Shown here piece after piece: positions 55,353-63,626 of a stretch of 64,000 nt of DNA. Both the position numbers and the translations under genes were made by a program. How positions within the stretch are numbered: position 1 is the stretch's first letter; every line of letters starts with the position of its first letter. The stretch spans positions 124,001 through 188,000 of the forward strand of contig NZ_KQ947994.1 in the NCBI RefSeq assembly GCF_001513975.1. The letters are read 5' to 3'. The notes below the pieces were generated by a model. It worked only from the letters and a program-made list of their open reading frames with translations, made no database searches and was not told the origin of the DNA. This stretch comes from Streptomyces curacoi (GTDB lineage: Bacteria > Actinomycetota > Actinomycetes > Streptomycetales > Streptomycetaceae).

Positions 55353-56900
55353 ATGATGGAGCGGTACCGCACACGACGGCTGAGCGCCGCCCTCCTCGCA
55401 CTCACCGCGGCGGGCGGCCTGCTGCTCACCGGATGCAGCGGCGGGGAGAGCCAGGGCAGCAGCACCGCGGACGGCGGCAAGAACGGCGACCGCTTCCCGG
55501 CCCCCGACTCCCGGCACGGCGGCGGAACGGGCGAGCAGGGCGGCACCGGCGACTCCGACTCCCGCGAGTTCGCGCCCGCCCCCGACCACCTCTCCACCTT
55601 CGCCCTCGACGTCGACACCGCCTCCTACGGGTACGCCCGCCGCACCCTCGACGAGGGCCGGCTGCCCGACCCGTCGACGGTCCGCCCCGAGGAGTTCGTC
55701 AACAGCTTCCGCCAGGACTACGACCGCCCCGACGGCAACGGCTTCACGGTCACCGTCGACGGCGCCCGCACCGACCGCGAGGACTGGTCCCTGGTCCGCG
55801 TGGGCCTGGCCACCCGCCCCGCCCCCGACGCCGGCGAGCGTCCGCCCGCCGCCCTCACCTTCGTCATCGACATCTCCGGCTCCATGGCCGAACCGGGCCG
55901 CCTCGACCTCGCCAAGGACTCCCTCGGCGTCATGACGAACCGGCTGCGCGACGACGACTCGGTGGCCATCGTCACCTTCAGCGACGAGGCCGAGACGGTC
56001 CTGCCGATGACCCGCCTCGACGGCAACCGCGAGGACGTCCACGACGCGATCGACAGCCTGGAGCCCACCGACTCCACCAACCTCGCAGCGGGCGTGGAGA
56101 CCGGCTACGAAACGGCCGTGGAAGGCCTCCGCGAGGGCGCCACCAACCGCGTCGTCCTGGTCTCCGACGCCCTGGCCAACACGGGCGACACCGACGCGGA
56201 CACCATCCTCGAACGCATCTCCTCCGAACGCCGCGAACACGGGATCACCCTCTTCGGCGTGGGCGTCGGCAGCGACTACGGCGACGCCCTGATGGAGCGC
56301 CTGGCCGACAAGGGCGACGGCCACACGGCGTACGTCTCCGACGCCGACGACGCCCGGAAGGTCTTCTGCGACGACCTTCCCCGCAACATCGACCTGACCG
56401 CCCGTGACGCGAAGGCCCAGGTCGCCTTCGATCCGGCGACGGTCTCCGACTTCCGCCTCATCGGCTACGACAACCGGCAGGTCGCCGACGAGGACTTCCG
56501 CGACGACAGCGTCGACGGTGGCGAGATCGGCCCCGGCCACACCGTCACCGCCCTCTACGCCGTCCGCACCAGGCCCGGCGCCGAGGGGCATCTGGCCACG
56601 GCGAGCGTCCGCTGGCTCGACCCGAAGACGCGTGCGCCGCACGAGGAGTCGGGGCGCCTGGAGGCCGACGCCCTGCACGACTCCCTGGACGACGCCTCGC
56701 CGCGGTTGCAGGTGGCGGCGACCGCCGCCTACTTCGCCGACGCCCTGCGCGACGGGGACGACCGCTGGAACTCCCTGCCCGGTGCCCCGGCCCTCGACGA
56801 CCTCCAGGAGATCGCCGAGGACCTGGCGAAGGAGACGGAGGACCGGGAGGTGTGGCAGCTGGCCGAGGCCATCGGCTGGGCCGACCGCCTGTCAGCCTGA
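55353..56900 (+). CDS. von Willebrand factor A-domain lipoprotein (YfbK-like)
   Basis: A 515-residue lipoprotein: leader RRLSAALLALTAAGGLLLTGCSGGE with lipobox LLTGC (Cys about 27), then a Gly/Ser-rich spacer. The YfbK-type N-terminal region follows (STFALDVDTASYGYARRTLDEGRLPDPSTVRPEEFVNSFRQDY), then a vWA domain with MIDAS residues (FVIDISGSMAEPGRLDLAK, TDSTNLAAGVETGYETA, VVLVSDALANTGDTDADTI). The C-terminal part has ALYAVRTRPGAEGHLATASVRW. Such proteins bind metals and other proteins at the cell surface; its function in Streptomyces is unknown. Confidence 0.92.
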   Translation: MMERYRTRRLSAALLALTAAGGLLLTGCSGGESQGSSTADGGKNGDRFPAPDSRHGGGTGEQGGTGDSDSREFAPAPDHLSTFALDVDTASYGYARRTLDEGRLPDPSTVRPEEFVNSFRQDYDRPDGNGFTVTVDGARTDREDWSLVRVGLATRPAPDAGERPPAALTFVIDISGSMAEPGRLDLAKDSLGVMTNRLRDDDSVAIVTFSDEAETVLPMTRLDGNREDVHDAIDSLEPTDSTNLAAGVETGYETAVEGLREGATNRVVLVSDALANTGDTDADTILERISSERREHGITLFGVGVGSDYGDALMERLADKGDGHTAYVSDADDARKVFCDDLPRNIDLTARDAKAQVAFDPATVSDFRLIGYDNRQVADEDFRDDSVDGGEIGPGHTVTALYAVRTRPGAEGHLATASVRWLDPKTRAPHEESGRLEADALHDSLDDASPRLQVAATAAYFADALRDGDDRWNSLPGAPALDDLQEIAEDLAKETEDREVWQLAEAIGWADRLSA

Positions 56901-56976
56901 CGCCGGCCCCCGGCCTTTCCTCGCCCCCGCCGCCCCTACCCGTCCCACCTCCAGGGGCTCCGCCCCTTCGACCCCA

Positions 56977-56998
56977 CCAGGGGGCTGCCGCCCCCTGG
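56977..56998 (+). terminator. Hairpin terminator after the vWA lipoprotein gene
   Basis: CCAGGGGGC (56977-56985) pairs with GCCCCCTGG (56990-56998) across a four-base TGCC loop. A second hairpin AGGGGC / GCCCCT lies at 56953-56967. Both are about 50-100 bases past the stop at 56900. Confidence 0.7.
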
Positions 56999-57128
56999 AC
57001 CCCCGCTTCGGCCCTGAACGGGCCTCGTCCTCAAACGCCGGACGGGCTGAAAGACACGACCGGCGTGCAGAGGGGCGGCGGCGTACCCCCGTGGCGCCGC
57101 AGTCGCGTACGGCGGGAAGGGGACGTGT

Positions 57129-57216
57129 CGGGGGGTGTCCGCCCGCAGTGGCCGGCGTCAACACGCGGCACCTCTTGGCCTAAGGGGGCCGCCGGTCCGA
57201 GGACGGACACCCCCCG
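57129..57216. repeat. 13-bp perfect inverted repeat, 62-bp spacing
   Basis: CGGGGGGTGTCCG (57129-57141) is matched by CGGACACCCCCCG (57204-57216). The right arm can alternatively form a small local hairpin, GTCCG / CGGAC (57195-57208). No transposase is present; meaning unknown. Confidence 0.7.
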
Positions 57217-57356
57217 GCGCGGCCCCGACCCACGACGCAACCCAAGGCGCTACGCGCACCCCCACCCTGCCCCCACAGGCCGCCGCAGGCATTGACCTAC
57301 AGCTACGCGCGAGTAAGTTGACTCTCCGGTAAGTCCGACTGGCATCGGGAGCGGTC

Positions 57357-59276
57357 ATGGGCGTACGCAAGGATCTGAAGCGGGCGAAGCAGCGCACCGA
57401 CCTGATGGACCGCACCAGGGTCGAGGTCGTCAGGGACGCCGAGGGTGTGGTCCGCGAGGCCCGCACCCCACCCCTCGCACCGCAGGCCACCACCGGCAGC
57501 ATCGCCGACCTGCCCTTCACCAACGCCGCCGAGGCCCCCGACGCGGTGGCCCTGCGGCGCAAACAGAACGGCACCTGGCACCCGGTGACCACCGCGGCCT
57601 TCGCGCGGGAAGTCACGGCCGTCGCCAAGGGGCTGATAGCGGCGGGCCTGGAACCGGGCGGCCGCGTGGCCGTGATGTCCCGCACCCGTTACGAGTGGAC
57701 GGTCCTCGACTTGGCGATCTGGGCCGCGGGCGGCCAGACCGTCCCCGTCTACGCCACCTCCTCCGCGGAACAGGTGGAGTGGATCGTCCGTGACTCGGGC
57801 GCCCGCCACGTCGTGACCGAGACGGAGGAGAACACCGAAACGGTGACGTCAGGCACGGCCGGTCACCGACAGCCGCCGCACGTATGGCAGTTGGACGCCG
57901 ACGCCCTGACCACCCTCACCGCCCTCGGCCAGGACATCCCCGACGACGAGGTCACCAAGCGCCGCACGGCCCTCACCCCCGACACCGTGGCCACCGTCTG
58001 CTACACCTCGGGCACCACCGGCAAACCGAAGGGCTGCGTCCTCACCCACGCCAACCTCCACGCCGAGGCCGCCAACACGGTCGAACTGCTCCACCCCATC
58101 TTCAAGGAGGTCACCCGCCAGACAGCCTCCACCCTCCTCTTCCTCCCCCTCGCCCACATCCTCGGCCGCACCCTCCAGATCGCCTGCCTGATGGCCCGCA
58201 TAGAGATCGGCCACTGCCCCAGCATCAAGCCCGACGAACTCCGCCCGGCCCTCAAGGAGTTCCGCCCGACCTTCCTCGTCGGCGTCCCGTACCTCTTCGA
58301 GAAGATCCACGACACCGGCCGCGCGACGGCCGAGAAGATGGGCCGCGGCGCGTCCTTCGACCGCGCCCACCGCATCGCCGTCCGCTTCGGCGAGGCGTAT
58401 CTGAACAAGTTCCTGAACCAGGGCAAGGGGCCCGGCCCCGCCCTCTACGCCGCCTGGGCCCTGTACGACCTGCTGGTCTACCGCCGTGTCCGCAAGGAAC
58501 TCGGCGGCCGCATGCGCTACGCCATCAGCGGCGGCTCCCCGCTCGACCGCGACCTCAACCTGTTCTTCTACGCCGCCGGAATCATCGTCTACGAGGGCTA
58601 CGGCCTGACGGAGACGACGGCCGCCGCCACCATCGTGCCGCCCCTGAAACCCCGCCCGGGCACGGTCGGCCAGCCCGTCCCCGGCACCGCGGTCCGCATC
58701 GCCGACGACGGCGAGGTCCTCATCAGGGGCGGCATCGTCTTCGGCTCGTACTGGAACAACCCGGCCGCCACCGACGCCGTACTCCGGGACGACTGGTTCG
58801 CCACCGGTGACCTCGGCTCCCTCGACGAGGACGGCTACCTCACCATCACCGGCCGCAAGAAGGACATCATCGTCACCTCCGGCGGCAAGAACGTCTCCCC
58901 GGCCGTCCTGGAGGACCGCCTGCGCAGCCGCCCGCCGATCGGTCAGTGCCTCGTCGTCGGCGACAACCGCCCCTTCGTCGGCGCTCTGATCACCCTCGAC
59001 CCCGACGCGGTGGCCCACTGGCTCGCCGTACGGAAACTGTCCGCCGACACCCCGATGTCCGAGGTGGTCCGGGACCCCCGGATGCGCGCCGACGTCCAGA
59101 AGGCCGTGGACTACGCCAACGAGGCCGTCTCCCGGGCCGAGTCGATCCGCGCGTTCGTCCTGGTCGAGGGCGAGTTCAACGAGGACAACGGCATGCTCAC
59201 CCCGTCCCTGAAGGTCAAGCGGCACGCGGTGACGACGGCGTACGCGCAGGAGATCGAGGCGCTGTACCGCAGGTGA
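57357..59276 (+). CDS. Long-chain fatty acid-CoA ligase (AMP-dependent synthetase, FadD15-like)
   Basis: A 639-residue adenylate-forming ligase: AVMSRTRYEWTVLDLAIWAAGGQTVPVYATSSAEQVEWIVRDSGARHVV, VCYTSGTTGKPKGCVLTHANL (A3 motif, about 215-225), LFLPLAHILGRTLQ, YAISGGSPLDRDLNLFFYAAGIIVYEGYGLTETTAA, FATGDLGSLDEDGYLTITGRKKDIIVTSGGKNVSPAVLEDRL with the catalytic lysine region near the end. It activates fatty acids as acyl-CoA. The first 20 residues are charged (GVRKDLKRAKQRTDLMDRTR); start at ATG 57357 is likely, with ATG 57405 possible. Confidence 0.92.
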   Translation: MGVRKDLKRAKQRTDLMDRTRVEVVRDAEGVVREARTPPLAPQATTGSIADLPFTNAAEAPDAVALRRKQNGTWHPVTTAAFAREVTAVAKGLIAAGLEPGGRVAVMSRTRYEWTVLDLAIWAAGGQTVPVYATSSAEQVEWIVRDSGARHVVTETEENTETVTSGTAGHRQPPHVWQLDADALTTLTALGQDIPDDEVTKRRTALTPDTVATVCYTSGTTGKPKGCVLTHANLHAEAANTVELLHPIFKEVTRQTASTLLFLPLAHILGRTLQIACLMARIEIGHCPSIKPDELRPALKEFRPTFLVGVPYLFEKIHDTGRATAEKMGRGASFDRAHRIAVRFGEAYLNKFLNQGKGPGPALYAAWALYDLLVYRRVRKELGGRMRYAISGGSPLDRDLNLFFYAAGIIVYEGYGLTETTAAATIVPPLKPRPGTVGQPVPGTAVRIADDGEVLIRGGIVFGSYWNNPAATDAVLRDDWFATGDLGSLDEDGYLTITGRKKDIIVTSGGKNVSPAVLEDRLRSRPPIGQCLVVGDNRPFVGALITLDPDAVAHWLAVRKLSADTPMSEVVRDPRMRADVQKAVDYANEAVSRAESIRAFVLVEGEFNEDNGMLTPSLKVKRHAVTTAYAQEIEALYRR

Positions 59277-59397
59277 GGGCCCGTGCGAGGTCACTCGTGC
59301 GGGCGATCCCTGTCAGACCCTGTGACTCAATTGGGGCAATAAGCGCATATATGACCATGTATCACCAAGCGGGAGGTGTCGCCCAGAAGGAGGATGC

Positions 59398-60708
59398 ATG
59401 GCCGCCCCTGAACACCGCCGGTCCACCCCTAGGGGACTGGCGCTCCTGACCGCCGGAGTCGTCGTGTCGGCGGCTCTCGTTCCGGGCCCGGCCTTCTCGG
59501 CCGACGCCGCATCCCGTCCCGGCCCGCAGCACTCGGCACCGGGGGCCGAACCCCACCCCCGCCCGGAACCCCCGGCCTCGTCCCCCTCTCCCACCGGCGG
59601 CACGCACGCGCCCACGGGAATCGCCGCGAGCGGGCCCGCGTTCGGCGCGTTCCTGCACTACGGGCCGGCCGGAGTGCGGCGCATGAAGGAGCTCACCCGC
59701 TGGCTGGGCGGCCAGGAACCGCGCGTGGGGCACACGTATCTGCCGGGCGACCTGTGGCGCAACATCGAGGGCGGGCACGGCTTCCTCGACAGCTGGGCCG
59801 AGTGGCGGCGGGCCAGGGCCGACCGGCTGTTCGTCCTCAACGTGCCGATGATGGAACGCAACGAGGAGAACGTCCCCGACGCAGAGGTCAGACAGCTGCT
59901 GCGACGTGCCGAGGACGGCGCGTTCGACGACCACTTCGAGGTGCTGGCCGAGCGGCTGGTCGACCTGGGGGTGCCGGACACGGTCATCGTGCTCGGCTGG
60001 GAGATGAACGGCGTCACCTACACCCATCGCTGCGCCCCCGACCCGGAGAGCTGGAAGCGGTACTGGAGGCGCATCGTCACCGTCATGCGCAAGGTTCCCG
60101 GCCAGAGGTTCAGGTTCGACTTCGCCCCGAGCCGCGGCATGGACGCGATCCCCTGGCCGGAGTGCTATCCCGGCGACGACTTCGTCGACATCGTCGGCAT
60201 GGACGCGTACGACCAGCCGCGGGGCCTGAGCTTCGACGAGCAGGTGTCCGAGCCCTACGGCCTGCAGCACCACGTGGACTTCGCGCGGGCGCACGGCAAG
60301 CCGATCTCGTATCCGGAATGGGGTCTGTTCCGCAACGGCGACAACATCAGGTGGATGCTGCGGATGCTCGCCTGGATGGACGAGCACCAGCCGCTGTACA
60401 ACACCATCACCGACTACTGCCCGCACGGCGTGTGGCTGTGCCCCGACAACCCCCGTGCCTCCGCCCTGTACCGCCTGCTGCTGTCCACGCCCCTGCTGCC
60501 GCGGCCGAAACCGGGGCCGTCGGTCCCCGCCCCGACCGCACCGACGGCCGCCGCCGAGCCGGACGCGACACCGCTGCCGGCATCGACACGGACACCGACG
60601 GCCCTGCCGTCCGAGCTGCCCGACTGCACGGCACTGGACCTCCCGCCATGGTTCGAGCACCGGGTCGGCGACGAGCTCTCCCTCTGCCTCCACCAGGAGA
60701 AGCGCTAG
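59398..60708 (+). CDS. Secreted GH26-like glycoside hydrolase
   Basis: A 436-residue secreted protein. Residues 1-40 are a signal peptide (RGLALLTAGVVVSAALVPGPAFSADA), then a Pro-rich spacer. The catalytic TIM barrel (about 75-365) reads FGAFLHYGPAGVRRMKELTRWLGGQEPRVGHTYLPGD, VPDTVIVLGWEMNGVTYTHRCAP with acid/base Glu202, DFVDIVGMDAYDQPR, and ISYPEWGLFRNGDN with nucleophile Glu307. A Pro/Thr-rich tail ends with a short cysteine-containing segment. GH26 enzymes cut mannan, beta-glucan or related glycans. ATG 59398 has AAGGAGG upstream. It faces the polysaccharide genes on the other strand. Confidence 0.85.
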   Translation: MAAPEHRRSTPRGLALLTAGVVVSAALVPGPAFSADAASRPGPQHSAPGAEPHPRPEPPASSPSPTGGTHAPTGIAASGPAFGAFLHYGPAGVRRMKELTRWLGGQEPRVGHTYLPGDLWRNIEGGHGFLDSWAEWRRARADRLFVLNVPMMERNEENVPDAEVRQLLRRAEDGAFDDHFEVLAERLVDLGVPDTVIVLGWEMNGVTYTHRCAPDPESWKRYWRRIVTVMRKVPGQRFRFDFAPSRGMDAIPWPECYPGDDFVDIVGMDAYDQPRGLSFDEQVSEPYGLQHHVDFARAHGKPISYPEWGLFRNGDNIRWMLRMLAWMDEHQPLYNTITDYCPHGVWLCPDNPRASALYRLLLSTPLLPRPKPGPSVPAPTAPTAAAEPDATPLPASTRTPTALPSELPDCTALDLPPWFEHRVGDELSLCLHQEKR

Positions 60709-61817
60709 CGGTGATCCGCAGCTCCCGGGCTCCCGCGCAGGATCTTCTTGGCCGTACGACGCGCCGCCGCCTCGCCGGCCGCGGCGGCCAGGAGCGGGAC
60801 GGTGCGGCGCCGGGCCAGCAGGAAACGCTGGTTGGCGACCGTGTCGGGGTGCCAGCGGTACTTGTACGGCTCGTCGCCGCGCAGCAGGCTCAGCACCCGG
60901 GGCCCGCCGCCGGGCGCCAGGTGCTCGGTGGAGGCGTGCAGCAGCATCGCCGCCACGTCCACCTTCCGCTCCCGCAGCCGCGGGTGGAAGCCGTACAGAT
61001 ACGTGCCCGCCATCCCTCCCGACAGCAGGTTGAGATTGACCGCCACCACCGTCCCGTCGAGCAGGAACTCCATCACCGCGGCCTGGCCGGACCGGGCCAT
61101 GGGCACCACCGACCGGACCAGATGCTCCAGGAACCGCGGCCGTACGTGCTCCGCCGACATCTTCCTGCCCTGCCACTGCAGCCGGTGCAGTTCGAGGAGC
61201 CGGCGCAGTGCGGCCTCCGTCTCGTCGTGGCGCACCACCCGCCACTCGACGCCGAGCCGGGCGAGCCGCTTCACCTTGTTGCGGACCCGCTGGGCGTGCC
61301 GCGACGACAGCCGCCCGACCAACTCGTCCATGGGCACGGCGGGCAACTGCAGGCACATGGAGTCACGGACCCGGTGACGCGGGCCCCGCCAGCAGAGATA
61401 CACCCGCTCCATCGCGCCGCCCGGCCGCACCTCACGGAAGTCGACCAGGGCGGTGCGGCCCAGGTCCGCCAGGGCGTCCGCCAGCGCCCCGGCACCCGGC
61501 GCGGCCACCGCCTCGTCGATGAGCACATCGCAGAAGTCGGTGATGGCGCCGCCGATCGGCACCAGCGCCGGCAGCGGGTGGCGCACCCGCATCAGCGGCG
61601 CCGCCGCCACCAGTTCCCCGCCCCTGCGCACCAGGACGAGCCGCAGCCGGCCCGGCCCGCCGTAGGACAGCCACCACGAGTGCAGCCAGGCATGGCTCTG
61701 GAAGGGCGTCGCCGACCGGCACGCCCCGTACAGGCGTTCCCACTCCCCGGCCAGCTCGGCGAAGGCGCGCTCGTCGGTGCACACCTCCACCGACAGCGCG
61801 CGGCCGGACGCGGTCAT
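60705..61817 (-). CDS. CelD/FemAB-like GNAT acyltransferase
   Basis: A 370-residue protein of the CelD/FemAB-like branch of the GNAT superfamily: FAELAGEWERLYGACRSATPFQSHAWLHSWWLSYGGPGRLRLVLVRRGGELVAAAPLMRVRHPLPALVPIGG, RLLELHRLQWQGRKMSAEHVRPRFLEHLVRSV, MEFLLDGTVVAVNLNLLSGGMAGTYLYGFHPRLRERKVDVAAMLLHASTEHLAPGG, LLRGDEPYKYRWH. Such proteins often sit in exopolysaccharide loci and may acylate or aminoacylate the glycan. The start ATG 61817 overlaps the Wzz-like stop (ATGA), so it is in one operon with it. Confidence 0.85.
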   Translation of the reverse strand: MTASGRALSVEVCTDERAFAELAGEWERLYGACRSATPFQSHAWLHSWWLSYGGPGRLRLVLVRRGGELVAAAPLMRVRHPLPALVPIGGAITDFCDVLIDEAVAAPGAGALADALADLGRTALVDFREVRPGGAMERVYLCWRGPRHRVRDSMCLQLPAVPMDELVGRLSSRHAQRVRNKVKRLARLGVEWRVVRHDETEAALRRLLELHRLQWQGRKMSAEHVRPRFLEHLVRSVVPMARSGQAAVMEFLLDGTVVAVNLNLLSGGMAGTYLYGFHPRLRERKVDVAAMLLHASTEHLAPGGGPRVLSLLRGDEPYKYRWHPDTVANQRFLLARRRTVPLLAAAAGEAAARRTAKKILRGSPGAADHR

Positions 61818-62488
61818 CCCCGGGTCCCGCGGGCGTCGGCGGCGCCTGCCGGGCCGGGTACCGAGGCCCGGCTGCGCTCGTCGTCGTCCGCGGTCCGCCG
61901 CGGCCGGGCCAGCAGGGCGAGCCCGCCCAGCAGACCTCCGGCGCTCGCACCCACGAGCGCGGCCAGCGCCGGTGACGCGGACGACGGTTCCGTCGGTTTC
62001 AGGGCACGGGCGAGGCGTTCGAGCCGGACGCCGGTCCGGTCCTTGGTGTGGTCGGCCTGTGTGATCAGCGCGTGGGACACGGCGTTGGCGATGTCGACGG
62101 CCTGGCCGGGGCTCGACGCGGTCGCCGAGACCGCGACCATCGGCGCGTCCGGCGAGGTCGCCACCTGCACGCTCTCGCGCAGCGTCGCGACCGGCACGCC
62201 CGCCCACACCTGCGCGTCCCCGAGCACCGCGAGCTGCGGGGCGACACGGCCGTACGCCTGCGCGAAGCCGAGCGCGTCGGTGCAGTCGGCGTCGGTCTCG
62301 CCGGTCGGCACGGCGACGACGGAACTCGTCGCCGTGTACTCCGGCGGCTTCAGCTGGCCGTAGGCGCCGCCGGCCACGGCACCGAGCAGCGCGCCGGCGG
62401 GCAGCAGCCACCACGAGGGCAGCCGCTTCGTGCGTGCGCGCGGCGCGGGGCCGAACAGCCGGTCACGCTCAGCGGGATTGTCTGTCAT
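61814..62488 (-). CDS. Wzz-like polysaccharide chain-length/co-polymerase protein
   Basis: A 224-residue membrane protein with two helices: WWLLPAGALLGAVAGGAYG (about 26-45) and ALAALVGASAGGLLGGLALLA (about 175-195). The outside loop between them carries TATSSVVAVPTGETDADCTDALGFAQAYGRVAPQLAVLG and VQVATSPDAPMVAVSATASSPGQAVDIANAVSHALI. This is the Wzz/BY-kinase adaptor-like layout without the kinase domain. It probably sets chain length of the exported polysaccharide. Overlaps the GT4 gene by 20 bases and the acyltransferase by four. Confidence 0.85.
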   Translation of the reverse strand: MTDNPAERDRLFGPAPRARTKRLPSWWLLPAGALLGAVAGGAYGQLKPPEYTATSSVVAVPTGETDADCTDALGFAQAYGRVAPQLAVLGDAQVWAGVPVATLRESVQVATSPDAPMVAVSATASSPGQAVDIANAVSHALITQADHTKDRTGVRLERLARALKPTEPSSASPALAALVGASAGGLLGGLALLARPRRTADDDERSRASVPGPAGAADARGTRG

Positions 62489-63626
62489 GAGAACTCACTT
62501 CCAGGGTCGAGCCGGACAGAGCGGCCGTGTACAGGTCCATCAGCTGCCGGGCGGTGCACGCGATGTCGTAGCGGTGGATGATGTCCGGGACGGTCCGCTC
62601 GCCCGGTCCCGCCGTACGCAGCCGCAGCAGTTCGCGCGCGTACGCCGCGGCGCCGCCCGTGACGCGCCGGGCACCGGGTGCCGCGCCCGGCGGCAGGTCC
62701 TCGACGGCGGGGCAGCTCGTGTAGAGCACGGGCAGGCCCGCCGCCAGCGCCTCCACCACGGCCAGGCCGAAGGACTCCTGTGCCGACGGCGAGGCGAGCA
62801 CGTCCATCGCGGACAGCAGGGCGGCCAGATCGGGTGCGTCGTCGCAGGGGACGGGCGGATACGGCCGCTCGCCCGTCAGCACCACCCGGTCCGCGACGCC
62901 CAGCGCCCGGGCGGTGCGCCGCAGCGCCGCCTCCTCGGGGCCGCCGCCGACCAGCAACAGGCGTACGTCGCCGGGCAGTTCGGCCAAGGCCCGCACGAGC
63001 AGGCCGAAGCGCTTGCCAGGGGCGAGGCGCCCCACACCGCCGACGACGTACGCGTCCTGCGGCAGCCCGAAGAACGCCCGGGCCCGGGTGCGGCGCGCCT
63101 CGTCGAAGCGGAACCGGGGCGCGTCGATGCCGTTCGGGATGACCCGGATGCGCTGCCCGGGCACGCCCCACCGCCGCAGCCGGGCGGCCACCGTCGGCGA
63201 GACGGCGACCGTGGCGCGGCCCAGGCGCTCACCGGCCAGGTACAGCGCGCGGACACCCGCGGTCAGCGGCCGGCCCTCCAGCCGGTCGACGCCGATGGAG
63301 TGCTCGGTGGCCACGACGGCCCCGACTCCCGCGAGCCGCGCCGCGATCCGGCCGTAGAGGCAGGCCCGGTACAGGTGGGTGTGCACCAGGTCGTAGCGGC
63401 CGGCGCGGATCAGCCGGGTGAGGCGCGGCAGCGCGCCGAGGTCGCGGTTGCCGCCCATCCCGAGGTGGATGACGCGGACACCGTCGGCGGCCAGGCCCGC
63501 GGCGACCGGGCCGGGGTTGGTCAGGGCCACCACGTCGCACTCCGCGGCGAGGTGGCGCAGCAGCAGCCGGAGCTGCTGTTCCGCTCCGCCGACACCGAGC
63601 CCGGTGATGATGTGCAGGGCCCTCAC
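62469..63626 (-). CDS. Glycosyltransferase family 4
   Basis: A 385-residue GT-B glycosyltransferase: RALHIITGLGVGGAEQQLRLLLRHLAAECDVVALTNPGPVAAGL, DLVHTHLYRACLYGRIAARLAGV, VVATEHSIG, VIPNGIDAPRFRFDEARRTRARAFFGLP, VGGVGRLAPGKRFGLLVRALAELPGDVRLLLVGGGPEEAALRRTARALGV, and DVLASPSAQESFGLAVVEALAAGLPVLYT. The E(x7)E motif ESFGLAVVE binds the nucleotide sugar. It adds a sugar to the polysaccharide repeat unit. GTG 63626 overlaps the upstream deacetylase stop (GTGA). Confidence 0.92.
   Translation of the reverse strand: MRALHIITGLGVGGAEQQLRLLLRHLAAECDVVALTNPGPVAAGLAADGVRVIHLGMGGNRDLGALPRLTRLIRAGRYDLVHTHLYRACLYGRIAARLAGVGAVVATEHSIGVDRLEGRPLTAGVRALYLAGERLGRATVAVSPTVAARLRRWGVPGQRIRVIPNGIDAPRFRFDEARRTRARAFFGLPQDAYVVGGVGRLAPGKRFGLLVRALAELPGDVRLLLVGGGPEEAALRRTARALGVADRVVLTGERPYPPVPCDDAPDLAALLSAMDVLASPSAQESFGLAVVEALAAGLPVLYTSCPAVEDLPPGAAPGARRVTGGAAAYARELLRLRTAGPGERTVPDIIHRYDIACTARQLMDLYTAALSGSTLEVSSHDRQSR

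Larger units (their letters stand above)
56901..57356. other. Intergenic region with a widespread Streptomyces repeat
   Basis: A 456-base gap. Positions 56942-57052 carry GC-rich hairpins followed by GGGCCTCGTCCTCAAACGCC and GGACGGGCTGA, an element I recognise from many Streptomyces intergenic regions. A 13-bp inverted repeat lies farther on (57129-57216). I find no coding sequence. Confidence 0.65.

Noticed and set aside
57129..57216. Insertion sequence ends
   Set aside because: The interior is only 62 bases, with no transposase and no visible target duplication, so it is kept only as an inverted repeat.
59754..62363. Long plus-strand open frame across the GH26-like gene and the polysaccharide genes
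   Set aside because: It is out of frame with the GH26 gene and antisense to two clear genes, with an Arg/Pro/Gly-rich translation.
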